DNA of 57,082 bases, from assembly GCA_030152585.1 (NCBI GenBank), contig JASLJC010000054.1, forward strand, positions 1-57,082, written 5' to 3'. The DNA is from Savagea sp. GTDB lineage: Bacteria > Bacillota > Bacilli > Bacillales_A > Planococcaceae. Below the pieces are notes generated by a model, which saw only the letters and a list, made by a program, of their open reading frames with translations, was not told the DNA's origin and ran no database searches. The translations under genes and the position numbers were made by a program. Of the stretch, positions 14,827 to 23,838 are shown in pieces. Position 1 is the stretch's first letter. Every line of letters begins with the position of its first letter.

Positions 14827-16146
14827 TTATATTTCACGTGCTAGCGTGCGGTAGCTTTCAATGTCGCGTACGTTTTCATCTTCATCCGATGTACGGACAA
14901 TATCGGCACCGAGTGCACGTAATTTTTTATGGAAATCGACATAACCGCGATCTAAATGTTCGAGTTCTGTTACACGTGTCATGCCTTTTGCAACGAGTCC
15001 GACGAGTACGAGTGATGCAGCTGCGCGTAAGTCGGTTGCAGCAACTTCTGCTCCTTGTAAAGAAGAAGGACCTGTAATAATCACTGAACGTCCTTCAATT
15101 TTAACGTTTGCATTCATCCGACGGAATTCTTCTACGTGCATAAATCGGTTTTCGAATACCGTTTCTGTTAATACAGCCGTTCCTTCTGCTACGAGCATCA
15201 GCGCCATCATTTGCGATTGCATATCCGTTGGGAATCCAGGGTGTGGCATCGTTTTAATATCTACCGCTTGTAACGGTTTTGGTGCACGTACACGTAATCC
15301 TTCGCCTTCTTCTGTAATTTCAACACCCATTTCAATCATTTTTGAAATGAGTGCAGCACTATGCTCAGGAAGTGCATTTTCAATGAAAACGTCTCCTCCT
15401 GTAATCGCAGCTGCGACCATAAATGTTCCCGCTTCAATTCGGTCTGGGATGATATGGTGAACCGTTCCGTGCAACGTCTCAACACCTTCAATACGAATCG
15501 TATCGGTTCCTGCTCCGATGACACGTCCGCCCATTTCATTAATAAAGTTCGCAAGGTCTACAATTTCAGGCTCTTTTGCAGCGTTTTCAATCGTCGTCGT
15601 TCCTTCTGCTAAAGCGGCTGCAGTCATAATATTTTCTGTTGCACCGACACTCGGGAAATCTAAATAAATACGCGCTCCTTGAAGACGTCCTTCTGTCTTC
15701 GCTTCGACATATCCGTTGCCAAATGAAATGTCTGCTCCCATCGCTTCAAACCCTTTTAAATGTTGATCGATCGGACGTGAACCAATAGCACACCCACCCG
15801 GCATTGCTACACGTGCGTAACCATTACGTGCTAAAATCGGCCCCATGACTAAAATCGAAGCACGCATTTTGCGTACGAATTCGAACGCTGCTTCATTGTG
15901 CAGCGGTTCCGTTGCATCGATATGTACTTCATTTTTTTCTGGAAAATGTACAACTTTCGCATTTAAACTTTCTAATACACGATTAATCGTATGTACGTCT
16001 GATAAATTCGGTACGTCCCGAATAATTTGTTTACTTTCTGATGCAAGTAATGCTGCTGCTAAAATAGGTAACACTGCGTTTTTAGCGCCTTCTACACGCA
16101 CTGAACCGTTCAGTGTCTTTCCACCATGAATGATAATTTTATCCAA
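14827..16146 (-). CDS. murAA: UDP-N-acetylglucosamine 1-carboxyvinyltransferase MurAA
   Basis: A 439-residue EPT-fold enzyme of the first committed step of peptidoglycan synthesis (enolpyruvyl transfer from PEP to UDP-GlcNAc). The start region KIIIHGGKTLNGSVRVEGAK and the catalytic-loop Cys119 in MPGGCAIGSRP are present, with PHPGFPTDMQSQ and the DRGYVDFH C-terminal motif. It matches B. subtilis MurAA rather than MurAB, which is also in this window (37413-38687). The frame is open to 16167, but TTG 16146 lies 6 bases after a GGAGGGG SD and gives the normal N-terminus. spoIID, its usual neighbour in spore formers, is absent. Confidence 0.95.
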   Translation of the reverse strand: MDKIIIHGGKTLNGSVRVEGAKNAVLPILAAALLASESKQIIRDVPNLSDVHTINRVLESLNAKVVHFPEKNEVHIDATEPLHNEAAFEFVRKMRASILVMGPILARNGYARVAMPGGCAIGSRPIDQHLKGFEAMGADISFGNGYVEAKTEGRLQGARIYLDFPSVGATENIMTAAALAEGTTTIENAAKEPEIVDLANFINEMGGRVIGAGTDTIRIEGVETLHGTVHHIIPDRIEAGTFMVAAAITGGDVFIENALPEHSAALISKMIEMGVEITEEGEGLRVRAPKPLQAVDIKTMPHPGFPTDMQSQMMALMLVAEGTAVLTETVFENRFMHVEEFRRMNANVKIEGRSVIITGPSSLQGAEVAATDLRAAASLVLVGLVAKGMTRVTELEHLDRGYVDFHKKLRALGADIVRTSDEDENVRDIESYRTLAREI

Positions 16147-16212
16147 AGTTAGCCCCTCCGACTTCAACTTTTATATTGCTACTTCTATATTTTATTTCAT
16201 GCGTTTTTCACT

Positions 16213-16260
16213 TCATCTGATAATCCCAACGACATCGAGTCTTTTGCGATTATCAGATGA
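16213..16260 (-). repeat. 13-bp perfect inverted repeat between the DUF1146 gene and murAA
   Basis: TCATCTGATAATC (16213-16225) and GATTATCAGATGA (16248-16260) are perfect complements separated by 22 bases, with a small GAC/GTC dyad inside. It starts 4 bases after the DUF1146 stop. No T-run follows on the minus strand, so it is not a standard terminator. It could be an RNA-stability hairpin or a protein-binding site. Confidence 0.7.
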
Positions 16261-16264
16261 AATC

Positions 16265-16498
16265 TCAAAACATCAGTGGCAATTGCGATGACCAAAATGA
16301 TAATGATAAAAAGACGTTCGATACGATCGAACCAATCGCGATACTTAACAATATAAAAAGCAATTGCGCTTGGAATACGTGATGTTTTCGTATGACTTTT
16401 TCGGGCATTACCGATTGCAATGCGTAAAATGTTATCGCAATAAAGAATACGTGCGAGAAAATCGCAACTAATGGATTGTGTAACATAAGTCCATCCAT
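16265..16498 (-). CDS. DUF1146 (YwzB-like) small membrane protein
   Basis: A 77-residue protein with two transmembrane segments (about 10-30 and 45-70) and the family features FYALQSV and LLFILLSIAIGS…VSNVFLSL. A small DUF1146 protein (YwzB in B. subtilis) lies between atpC and murAA in many Bacillales; its function is unknown. SD AAAGGAG stands 7 bases before the ATG. A strong terminator separates it from atpC, so it needs its own promoter in 16500-16650. Confidence 0.82.
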   Translation of the reverse strand: MDGLMLHNPLVAIFSHVFFIAITFYALQSVMPEKVIRKHHVFQAQLLFILLSIAIGSIVSNVFLSLSFWSSQLPLMF

Positions 16499-16658
16499 AA
16501 TTGTTCTCCTTTGACCAATCTCGTCCGCTTGTCATTCCATACCCTTATATCGAACGGAAAATCATTTATTAAAGGTTTTTCATTCACTTTTTTACTTTTC
16601 TTTTAAAACGAGTCCAATGGCTCAATTGTCCTACTTTCGGTTTAAAATAGATTGTTTT

Positions 16659-16698
16659 AAAAAAGACGAACAGAAGTTTTCACTTTTTCTGTTCGTCT
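16659..16698 (-). terminator. Terminator of the ATP synthase operon
   Basis: A 12-bp stem AGACGAACAGAA / TTCTGTTCGTCT with an 11-base loop and a TTTTTT run on the minus strand, directly after the atpC stop. Confidence 0.92.
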
Positions 16699-16707
16699 CG
16701 TATCGCC

Positions 16708-17115
16708 TTATTGTCCCATTTGGTAGACATTGATTCGATTATCTGCTCGCTTGAGAGCAAGCTCGTGAATTTTACGATCAACATCGTCTTCTTGCTTAGC
16801 TCGTAACGCTTCTTCTGCACGTTTTGCAGCTGCTTTGGCACGGTCGATGTCGATGCCGTCCATCATTTCAGCGCTCGGTGCTAAGATCGTCACGACGTCC
16901 GGGCGTACTTCTATGAAGCCGCCATGTACCGCAACCACTTCTGTGTGCTTGTCTGATACAATACGGAGTGGCTTGATCTGAAGCGGAGCTACCATCGAGA
17001 TGTGACCGGGAAGAATCCCGATTTCACCTGATTCAGCTGCAGCGATAATCATCGTTGCATCCGTCTCACGAACTGGGCCATCGGGAGTGACAACACTAAC
17101 TTTTACTGTCTTCAT
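16708..17115 (-). CDS. atpC: ATP synthase epsilon subunit
   Basis: A 135-residue F1 epsilon subunit with the N-terminal beta-sandwich (VSVVTPDGPV, GEIGILPGHISMVAPL) and a C-terminal two-helix hairpin rich in Ala, Lys and Arg (about 88-130). In the complex it links gamma to the c-ring and can inhibit ATP hydrolysis. It is the last gene of the atpIBEFHAGDC operon. An SD GGAGGG lies before the ATG. Confidence 0.96.
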   Translation of the reverse strand: MKTVKVSVVTPDGPVRETDATMIIAAAESGEIGILPGHISMVAPLQIKPLRIVSDKHTEVVAVHGGFIEVRPDVVTILAPSAEMMDGIDIDRAKAAAKRAEEALRAKQEDDVDRKIHELALKRADNRINVYQMGQ

Positions 17116-17141
17116 TTAATATTCCCTCCTGGTCCCTAATA

Positions 17142-18557
17142 TTAAACTTCAACGCCCATTTCTTTTGCTTTTTCCACTACTTCTTCAATACGTCCAACTA
17201 AACGGAACGCATCTTCTGGTAAGTGGTCATAGCGACCTTCGAGGATTTCTTTAAATCCACTAATAGTCTCTTTGATTGGAACGTATGAACCTGGTTGTCC
17301 AGTAAACTGCTCTGCAACGTGGAAGTTTTGTGATAAGAAGAACTGAATACGACGTGCACGTGCAACGACGAGTTTGTCTTCTTCACTTAATTCGTCCATA
17401 CCGAGGATTGCAATAATATCTTGTAACTCACGGTAACGTTGTAAAGTTGATTGTACGCGACGCGCTACTGAGTAGTGCTCTTCGCCTACGATTTCTGGTG
17501 AAAGGGCACGTGAAGTTGACGCAAGTGGGTCAACCGCTGGATAAATACCCATTTCTGATAATTTACGCTCAAGGTTTGTCGTTGCATCTAAGTGAGCGAA
17601 TGTCGTTGCCGGAGCTGGGTCCGTATAGTCATCCGCTGGTACGTAAATCGCTTGGATCGATGTAACTGAACCTTTGTTTGTTGATGTAATACGTTCTTGT
17701 AATTGTCCCATTTCTGTTGCAAGTGTCGGTTGGTAACCAACTGCTGAAGGCATACGGCCTAAAAGGGCAGAAACTTCAGAACCTGCTTGCGTGAAACGGA
17801 AAATGTTATCGATGAAGAGAAGTACGTCTTGTCCTTGCTCATCACGGAAGTATTCCGCCATCGTTAAACCTGAAAGTGCAACACGCATACGTGCACCTGG
17901 TGGTTCGTTCATTTGTCCGAAGACCATTGCTGTTTTTGTGATAACACCTGAATCTGTCATCTCATAGTATAAATCGTTTCCTTCACGTGTACGTTCTCCA
18001 ACACCCGCGAATACCGAAATACCACCATGTTCTTGTGCAATGTTGTTAATAAGTTCTTGGATTAGAACCGTTTTACCTACACCGGCACCACCGAAGAGAC
18101 CGATTTTACCACCTTTAATATATGGCGCTAAAAGGTCAACTACTTTAATACCTGTTTCTAAAACTTCAACTTCTGTTGTAAGTTCTTCGAATACGGGTGC
18201 TTGACGGTGAATTGGGTCGTGACGTTCCGTTTTTGGAATCGCTTCCCCTCCGTCAATATGATCACCTAATACGTTAAACACACGTCCTAATGTTTGCTTT
18301 CCAACTGGTACTGAAATCGGGGCACCTGTATCTACTACTTCGATTCCACGTTTCACACCGTCTGTTGAAGACATTGCGATCGCACGTACGATGTCATCTC
18401 CAAGGTGTAAAGCTACCTCGAGCGTTAAACGACTGTTGTCGCCACCGTCGCGTTCGATTTGGACGTCTAATGCGTTATAGATCTTTGGTAATTGACCGTT
18501 TTCGAATTTAACGTCAACTACTGGACCCATAACTTGAAGAATATGTCCTGTACTCAT
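17142..18557 (-). CDS. atpD: ATP synthase beta subunit
   Basis: A 471-residue catalytic F1 subunit. Walker A GGAGVGKTVL (about 154-163), the catalytic GERTREGNDLYYEM segment, Walker B LLFIDNIFRF and the DELSEED motif (MDELSEEDK) are intact, so it should be fully active. Length is normal. It makes ATP from ADP and phosphate using rotation of the gamma subunit. Its neighbours are atpG and atpC. Confidence 0.98.
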   Translation of the reverse strand: MSTGHILQVMGPVVDVKFENGQLPKIYNALDVQIERDGGDNSRLTLEVALHLGDDIVRAIAMSSTDGVKRGIEVVDTGAPISVPVGKQTLGRVFNVLGDHIDGGEAIPKTERHDPIHRQAPVFEELTTEVEVLETGIKVVDLLAPYIKGGKIGLFGGAGVGKTVLIQELINNIAQEHGGISVFAGVGERTREGNDLYYEMTDSGVITKTAMVFGQMNEPPGARMRVALSGLTMAEYFRDEQGQDVLLFIDNIFRFTQAGSEVSALLGRMPSAVGYQPTLATEMGQLQERITSTNKGSVTSIQAIYVPADDYTDPAPATTFAHLDATTNLERKLSEMGIYPAVDPLASTSRALSPEIVGEEHYSVARRVQSTLQRYRELQDIIAILGMDELSEEDKLVVARARRIQFFLSQNFHVAEQFTGQPGSYVPIKETISGFKEILEGRYDHLPEDAFRLVGRIEEVVEKAKEMGVEV

Positions 18558-18599
18558 TTGAGTTTCCCTCCTGTCTTACTTTCACACGAAAATGCACTA

Positions 18600-19454
18600 C
18601 TATTCGAGTGCAGCTACACCGCTGACGATCTCTGTAATTTCTTGAGTGATCGCTGCTTGACGTGCGCGGTTAAATACTAATGTTAAATCGTCGATTAACT
18701 CGTTAGCGTTATCTGTTGCCGTTTGCATTGCTGTCATACTTGAAGCATGTTCGCTCGCTTTGCCGTCTAATACCGCACCGAAAATTAAACTTTCTGCATA
18801 CTGTGGAAGCAATGTTTCTAAAATTGCCTCAGCCGAAGGTTCAAATTCGTATGTCGATACAGCAGATGCTGAAGATAGATCAGTAAGCGGAAGCAATTGA
18901 CGTTCAGTTGCTTCGTTAGAGATGATGTTGATGAAGCGGTTATAATGAATATATACTTCGTCAACTTCTCCTTCTGTGAACATGCCAACAGCGCGTTTTG
19001 CGAGATCTCGAACTTCATGGTATTCAGGATGATCTGAAAGTCCAATTACTTTATGCGCTACATCGTAACCGAGACGTGTAAAGAATTCATATCCTTTTCG
19101 TCCGATCGCGATAATTGTATATTCGTCTTTCGATTGGTGACGTGTTTCAATCGTCTTCATCACGTGACGTAAAATACTACTATTATACGCACCGACTAAT
19201 CCACGGTCAGACGTAATGACGATGTATGCTGTCTTTTTGACAGGACGTCCTTCTAACATCGGGTGACCACCTGTATGTGCAGAAGCAATTGCTTCTACTA
19301 CTTCTTCGATCTTACTCATATAAGGAGAGAACGATTTCGCATGTTGCTCAGCGCGGGTCATTTTTGATGTTGAAACCATCTGCATCGCTTTTGTAATCTG
19401 ACTCGTCTTTTTCGTCGAGTTAATTCGTGTTTCAATTTCGCGTAATGATGCCAC
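18600..19454 (-). CDS. atpG: ATP synthase gamma subunit
   Basis: A 284-residue central-stalk protein with the two long terminal helices of the coiled coil (ASLREIETRINSTKKTSQIT at the start, RARQAAITQEITEIVSG at the end) and the Rossmann-like middle part (ITSDRGLVGAYN). It turns inside the alpha3beta3 ring. A hairpin separates it from atpA (19494-19526). Confidence 0.97.
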   Translation of the reverse strand: MASLREIETRINSTKKTSQITKAMQMVSTSKMTRAEQHAKSFSPYMSKIEEVVEAIASAHTGGHPMLEGRPVKKTAYIVITSDRGLVGAYNSSILRHVMKTIETRHQSKDEYTIIAIGRKGYEFFTRLGYDVAHKVIGLSDHPEYHEVRDLAKRAVGMFTEGEVDEVYIHYNRFINIISNEATERQLLPLTDLSSASAVSTYEFEPSAEAILETLLPQYAESLIFGAVLDGKASEHASSMTAMQTATDNANELIDDLTLVFNRARQAAITQEITEIVSGVAALE

Positions 19455-19493
19455 TGGCCATTCACCACCTTTTATATAAATTCATGTAAGAAA

Positions 19494-19526
19494 TTGTGTA
19501 AGAACGCTCTCGTCGTCCTTACACAA
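19494..19526 (-). repeat. Hairpin between atpA and atpG
   Basis: A perfect 9-bp inverted repeat TTGTGTAAG / CTTACACAA with a 15-base loop in the 82-base atpA–atpG gap. No T-run follows, so it is not a full terminator. It may affect mRNA stability or processing. Confidence 0.6.
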
Positions 19527-19536
19527 CGAACTTTCA

Positions 19537-21045
19537 TTATTCAGAAATGACGAAAGTTTTCTTAAACTCTTTTACAGCTGCATCCATTAAATCGTCTGCT
19601 GGAAGTTTTTTCGTCGTACGAATATGATCGTATACTTCTGTATGGTTTGATTCTAACCATACTGTAAACTCTGCTTCGAAACGTTGGATATCTTCTACTG
19701 GAATGTCGTCTAAGTGTCCACGTGTTAACGCGTAAAGAATCGCAACTTGGTATTCCACTTTAAGTGGTTTGTTTAAGTCTTGTTTCAACACTTCAACTGT
19801 ACGCTCACCACGGTTTAATTTCGCCTGTGTTGCAGGGTCTAAATCTGAACCGAATTGTGCGAATGCTTCTAACTCACGGTAAGCCGCAAGGTCAAGGCGG
19901 AGTGTACCCGCTACTTGTTTCATCGCTTTAATTTGAGCGTCCCCACCGACACGCGAAACAGAAAGTCCCGGGTTAATCGCTGGACGTACTCCTGAGAAGA
20001 AGAGGTCAGATTGTAAGAAAATCTGTCCGTCTGTAATCGAGATAACGTTTGTCGGAATATATGCTGAAATATCTCCGGCTTGCGTTTCTACGAATGGTAA
20101 GGCAGTAATTGATCCGCCACCGAGTTCATCGTTAAGTTTAGCTGCACGTTCTAATAAGCTACTGTGTAAGTAGAAGACGTCACCTGGGTACGCTTCACGA
20201 CCTGGAGGACGTTTTAAAAGAAGTGATAACTCACGGTAAGCTGCTGCTTGTTTAGATAAGTCATCGTATACAACTAATACGTGTTTACCGTTGTACATAA
20301 ATTCTTCTGCCATCGATACACCTGCATATGGTGCTAAGTATAATAATGGTGAAGGTTTTGAAGCAGATGCTGACACAACGATTGTGTAATCTAATGCACC
20401 GTGCTTACGGAACGTTTCAACAACTCCACGTACCGTTGATTCTTTTTGTCCGATTGCAACGTACACACAAATCATATCTTGATCTGCTTGGTTTAAGATC
20501 GTATCAATTGCAACTGACGTTTTACCGATTTGACGGTCTCCGATAATAAGCTCACGTTGTCCACGTCCGATTGGAACGAGTGCGTCGATCGCTTTAATAC
20601 CTGTTTGTAATGGTTCGAATACTGATTTACGTGCCATAACGCCTGGCGCTGGGCTCTGAATTGGGCGTGTTTTTGTCGTTCCGATTGGACCTAATCCATC
20701 TAACGGTTGACCGAGTGGGTCAACGACACGTCCGATTAATTCTTCACCTACTGGTACTTCCATAATACGGCCTGTACGACGTACTTCATCGCCTTCTTCG
20801 ATTCCTGTGTATGGTCCTAAGATAACGATACCTACGTTGTTCGTTTCTAAGTTTTGTGCCATACCCATAACACCGTTTGAGAACTCAACAAGCTCTCCAG
20901 ACATGATGTCGTCGAGGCCATGAGCGCGAGCGATACCGTCACCGATTTGGACAACTGTACCTACTTCATTAACTTCCATTTCTGACTGATAATCTTGGAT
21001 CTGCTGCTTTATCAGCGTGCTGATCTCTTCAGCTTTGATGCTCAT
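19537..21045 (-). CDS. atpA: ATP synthase alpha subunit
   Basis: A 502-residue non-catalytic nucleotide-binding F1 subunit. The P-loop GDRQIGKTSVAIDT, VSASASKPSPLLYLAPYAG and the PAINPGLSVSRVGG signature are present, and the N-terminal helix (SIKAEEISTLIKQQI) binds delta. Length is as usual. It alternates with beta in the hexamer. Confidence 0.98.
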   Translation of the reverse strand: MSIKAEEISTLIKQQIQDYQSEMEVNEVGTVVQIGDGIARAHGLDDIMSGELVEFSNGVMGMAQNLETNNVGIVILGPYTGIEEGDEVRRTGRIMEVPVGEELIGRVVDPLGQPLDGLGPIGTTKTRPIQSPAPGVMARKSVFEPLQTGIKAIDALVPIGRGQRELIIGDRQIGKTSVAIDTILNQADQDMICVYVAIGQKESTVRGVVETFRKHGALDYTIVVSASASKPSPLLYLAPYAGVSMAEEFMYNGKHVLVVYDDLSKQAAAYRELSLLLKRPPGREAYPGDVFYLHSSLLERAAKLNDELGGGSITALPFVETQAGDISAYIPTNVISITDGQIFLQSDLFFSGVRPAINPGLSVSRVGGDAQIKAMKQVAGTLRLDLAAYRELEAFAQFGSDLDPATQAKLNRGERTVEVLKQDLNKPLKVEYQVAILYALTRGHLDDIPVEDIQRFEAEFTVWLESNHTEVYDHIRTTKKLPADDLMDAAVKEFKKTFVISE

Positions 21046-21075
21046 GTATGTGTCACCCCTTGAAATTTCAATAAA

Positions 21076-21612
21076 TTAACCGATCATTTGACGTTTGAGT
21101 CGTTCGAGACGTGATTGAACGCTTGAATCGTAAATGAGGTTTCCGACTTGAAGGCGTAAGCCTCCGATAAGTTTTGGATCAACAATATTCGTAATACGAA
21201 GGGATTGTTTACCTAATTTTTGAGCAAATGCAGATGAAATTTTTTCTTTTTCATCTTCTGATAATTCATGTGTTGTATAAGCGACTGCTTCTGCAATTCC
21301 TGCATCGTCATTCGCTAAATCATCGTACGCTTCAAATACGTTCAGTAATTCATTCGTACGTTTGTTGTCGATTAAAATGTACATCGTATGAAGTACGATT
21401 GCATCGACTCCTGGTAAAACAGAAGCTAATACTTCTTTCTTCTGCTCTACCGTTACCGTTGGCGTATGTAAAAGTTCATTTAAAGCAGGAGCTGCTTCGA
21501 ATGCTTCTTTCACTTCGCGAAGTTGTTGTTGAACAGTTTGTACTTTTTGTTGCTCGCTAGCGAGATCAAAAAGTGCTTGCGCATAACGTCCTGCAATTAC
21601 AGTTTGCGTCAT
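21076..21612 (-). CDS. atpH: ATP synthase delta subunit
   Basis: A 178-residue F1 delta (OSCP-like) subunit with an N-terminal helical bundle (VIAGRYAQALFDLASEQ) and the C-terminal signature IVDPKLIGGLRLQVGNLIYDSS. It ties the peripheral stalk to the top of F1. Its start overlaps the end of atpF by 4 bases (ATGA), so translation is coupled. Confidence 0.96.
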   Translation of the reverse strand: MTQTVIAGRYAQALFDLASEQQKVQTVQQQLREVKEAFEAAPALNELLHTPTVTVEQKKEVLASVLPGVDAIVLHTMYILIDNKRTNELLNVFEAYDDLANDDAGIAEAVAYTTHELSEDEKEKISSAFAQKLGKQSLRITNIVDPKLIGGLRLQVGNLIYDSSVQSRLERLKRQMIG

Positions 21613-22157
21613 TTCGCTTCGCCTGCCTTCACAACCGCTTCCTCGATTAACGCACGGTTATCATCTTCCGAAATCTCTTTCTGAAGAACTTTAGACGCTG
21701 CTTGTACTGAAATTGAAACGAACTCTTCGCGGAGTGCTGCCACTGCGCGTTCTTTTTCCGTTTTAATTTCAAGCTCTGCAGATTCTTTCATACGCTCGAT
21801 GTCTTGGCGTGCTGCTGCAACAATTTCTGCACCTTGCGCCTCTGCACGTTTACGTGCATCTTCAACAATCGATTGTGCTTCTACACTCGCTGTTTTAAGT
21901 TCAGCTTTTTGCTGTGCGAGTAATTCTTCTGATTCTTTACGGTTTTTCTCTGCGACATCAATATCCGCAGCGATTTTGTTCGCACGTTCGTCCATCATAT
22001 TCATGAGTGGGCCCCATGCAAATTTTTTCAAGAGAAGGAGAAGAAGAATGAACATAAATAACGTTGCAATAATATCTCCGACGTTAAGTACGTTGTTTAA
22101 GCTTCTTAACCAACCTCCTCCATTCGTATCTAAAAGGATGAAGGTATCCATTAACAC
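21609..22157 (-). CDS. atpF: ATP synthase subunit b
   Basis: A 182-residue Fo peripheral-stalk protein. One N-terminal membrane segment (about 28-48, GDIIATLFMFILLLLLLKKF) is followed by a long charged helix (about 55-165) for dimerisation. The frame starts at GTG 22157 with a GAAGGGAG SD; ATG 22151 is a possible alternative. A hairpin at 22241-22281 lies between atpE and this gene. Confidence 0.95.
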   Translation of the reverse strand: MLMDTFILLDTNGGGWLRSLNNVLNVGDIIATLFMFILLLLLLKKFAWGPLMNMMDERANKIAADIDVAEKNRKESEELLAQQKAELKTASVEAQSIVEDARKRAEAQGAEIVAAARQDIERMKESAELEIKTEKERAVAALREEFVSISVQAASKVLQKEISEDDNRALIEEAVVKAGEAK

Positions 22158-22240
22158 GATTGTTTCACTCCCTTCAAGAGCTAATGTTCTAAGTTATTGT
22201 AAAGTGTTGCGAATGTACTTTTATTTTTCCTAAAACAGAA

Positions 22241-22281
22241 TGGCGAAGGACTCGAGATTTAACTGTCTACGTTCTTCGCCA
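22241..22281 (-). repeat. Hairpin between atpE and atpF
   Basis: TGGCGAAG (22241-22248) pairs with CTTCGCCA (22274-22281), extended by 2-3 pairs across one mismatch. It lies in the 140-base gap just downstream of atpE, whose product is needed in about ten copies per enzyme. It lacks a strong T-run. A partial terminator or an RNase barrier that favours atpE are both possible. Confidence 0.6.
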
Positions 22282-22297
22282 CTGAAGATCCATATAC

Positions 22298-22522
22298 TTA
22301 TCGGTTCATTACCATGAAAGCGATAACTGTTGCGAAGATAGGGATAACCTCTACTAACGCGATACCAATAAACATTGTTGTTTGAAGAATTCCACGTGCT
22401 TCTGGTTGACGTGCGATTCCTGAAATTGTGCGTGATACAACTAAACCTGCACCGATACCTGCACCTACTGCACCTAAACCGATAGCAATTGCTGCTGCTA
22501 ATAAACCTACTGATCCTGACAT
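22298..22522 (-). CDS. atpE: ATP synthase subunit c
   Basis: A 74-residue hairpin of two membrane helices joined by the RQPEA loop. The proton-carrying carboxylate is Glu58 in GIALVEVIPIF. The first helix has the tight GxGxGxG packing (GLGAVGAGIGAGL). The residues look like a proton-type ring, not the Gln/Glu/Ser set of sodium-type rings. SD AGGAGG is strong. Confidence 0.97.
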   Translation of the reverse strand: MSGSVGLLAAAIAIGLGAVGAGIGAGLVVSRTISGIARQPEARGILQTTMFIGIALVEVIPIFATVIAFMVMNR

Positions 22523-22608
22523 AATATTGTTTCCTCCTAAAAGTTAAATTCTTTTTGTAAGTTTGCTTCTCTTAAAAATAAGAGATTTATATGTTCACTG
22601 ATATACGA

Positions 22609-23376
22609 TCACTTGACGTCGTCTTGAACGACTTTTTGTGACATGTATACCATTGATAACATAACGAAAATGAATGCTTGAAGTCCACCGATGAAGACCG
22701 AGAATCCTTGCCATGCGATACCTGGTAAAATCGCAGCTGCAAATCCGAGTGGACCTGAAACAGCGAGTGCTGCAAGTAATCCCATTAAAACTTCACCTGC
22801 ATAAATGTTCCCGTAAAGACGGAGACCAAGCGTAAGTGCTGAGGTGAACTCTCCGATGATGTTGAAAGGCATTAACAATACGTTCGGTTGGAAGAACCCT
22901 TTCGTGTAACCTCCGATACCTTTCATTTTCACTCCGTAATAATGCGTAAGTACAATAACCATTGATGCGAGTGTCATCGTAATGACAGGGTCAGCAGTCG
23001 GTGATTTCCACCATAAATAATCATTGTAATAAACTGCCATCGGTAATCCGAGAACGTTCGCTACGAAAATGAAAAGAATAAGTGTTAAAGCGAGTACGTG
23101 GAAACGGCCTCCCGTTTTCCAGTCCATATTGCTTTTAATAATACCTTTTACGAAGTCCATTACCCACTCGAAGAAGTTTTGCATTCCTGTCGGTTTCATT
23201 TTAAGGCTGCGTGTTGCAACCATCGCAATAGCGAAAACGATCACCGCTGTAACGAATAACATTAACACGTTTGATAAGTTAAACGTCATTTCGAATGCTG
23301 TATCTTGAAACGCTGTGTATAGTGGAGCTTCTTGAATCGGAGTTTTATCAGCTGTTTGTTCCATATGTTCGTTCAC
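22609..23376 (-). CDS. atpB: ATP synthase subunit a
   Basis: A 255-residue Fo channel protein with five or six membrane helices. The essential Arg is in LTLGLRLYGNIYAGE, next to the c-ring, and the last helix contains GLQAFIFVMLSMVYMSQ. It provides the two half-channels for protons. It lies 6 bases after atpI and 86 bases before atpE. Confidence 0.96.
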   Translation of the reverse strand: MNEHMEQTADKTPIQEAPLYTAFQDTAFEMTFNLSNVLMLFVTAVIVFAIAMVATRSLKMKPTGMQNFFEWVMDFVKGIIKSNMDWKTGGRFHVLALTLILFIFVANVLGLPMAVYYNDYLWWKSPTADPVITMTLASMVIVLTHYYGVKMKGIGGYTKGFFQPNVLLMPFNIIGEFTSALTLGLRLYGNIYAGEVLMGLLAALAVSGPLGFAAAILPGIAWQGFSVFIGGLQAFIFVMLSMVYMSQKVVQDDVK

Positions 23377-23382
23377 CTCCCT

Positions 23383-23757
23383 TTAAGAAGTCATGTCGTG
23401 CTTCACATGAAACGCTAAGCGCTCAAGGAACAAGACGAAATATGGTACCGCAAAACCTATTGCTGTACCTATTAAATTAAATTGATCTGGAAATGCAGAA
23501 GCGAGCGCTACTGCAGCTACCCCGGACATAAATCGTAAGAACGTTCCAGTCGGCGGTCGTCTACCTTCGTCGATTGCCCGGTCAAATTGCTTCGACTTAC
23601 GTCCGAGGATCCAAATATTGTACATTCCGAATAACAAACCGAGTGCCATACCTGCTAACCATAACGGATAATCTGTCATTTGATGACCGATACCGAGTAA
23701 GGCGAGTATGACGAGATTGATACTCAAATTTTTACGCACAATTTTTTGCATATTCAT
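23383..23757 (-). CDS. atpI: ATP synthase protein I
   Basis: A 124-residue protein with four membrane segments (about 15-30, 36-52, 77-92, 97-115). AtpI is believed to help assemble the c-ring and is the usual first gene of the operon in Bacillales. The frame is open 147 bases further upstream, but ATG 23757 has a strong SD (GAGGAGAAGG) and gives the family length. Its promoter lies about 270 bases upstream. Confidence 0.85.
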   Translation of the reverse strand: MNMQKIVRKNLSINLVILALLGIGHQMTDYPLWLAGMALGLLFGMYNIWILGRKSKQFDRAIDEGRRPPTGTFLRFMSGVAAVALASAFPDQFNLIGTAIGFAVPYFVLFLERLAFHVKHDMTS

Positions 23758-23801
23758 GCTATCCTTCTCCTCAATAACGCGAATCATATCGAAGACATAC
23801 T

Positions 23802-23838
23802 GAAAAAGAAAAACAAGAGTCTTATCGAATCTCTTGCT
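23802..23838 (-). promoter_or_regulatory. Terminator-like hairpin in the atp operon leader
   Basis: On the minus strand CAAGAG (23831-23836) pairs with CTCTTG (23814-23819), extended by two weaker pairs to about 8 bp. It is directly followed by a run of ten T residues interrupted by one C. It lies 45 bases before the atpI start and well after the promoter, the position of an attenuator. The stem is short, so this is a candidate only. Confidence 0.45.

Noticed and set aside
14981..15460. 159-residue plus-strand frame inside murAA
   Set aside because: Antisense shadow of a strongly conserved gene; Ser/Thr-rich composition is typical for reverse frames.
16197..16535. 112-residue minus-strand frame across the DUF1146 gene
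   Set aside because: Another frame of the same strand; the DUF1146 frame has the SD and the membrane pattern, this one has neither.
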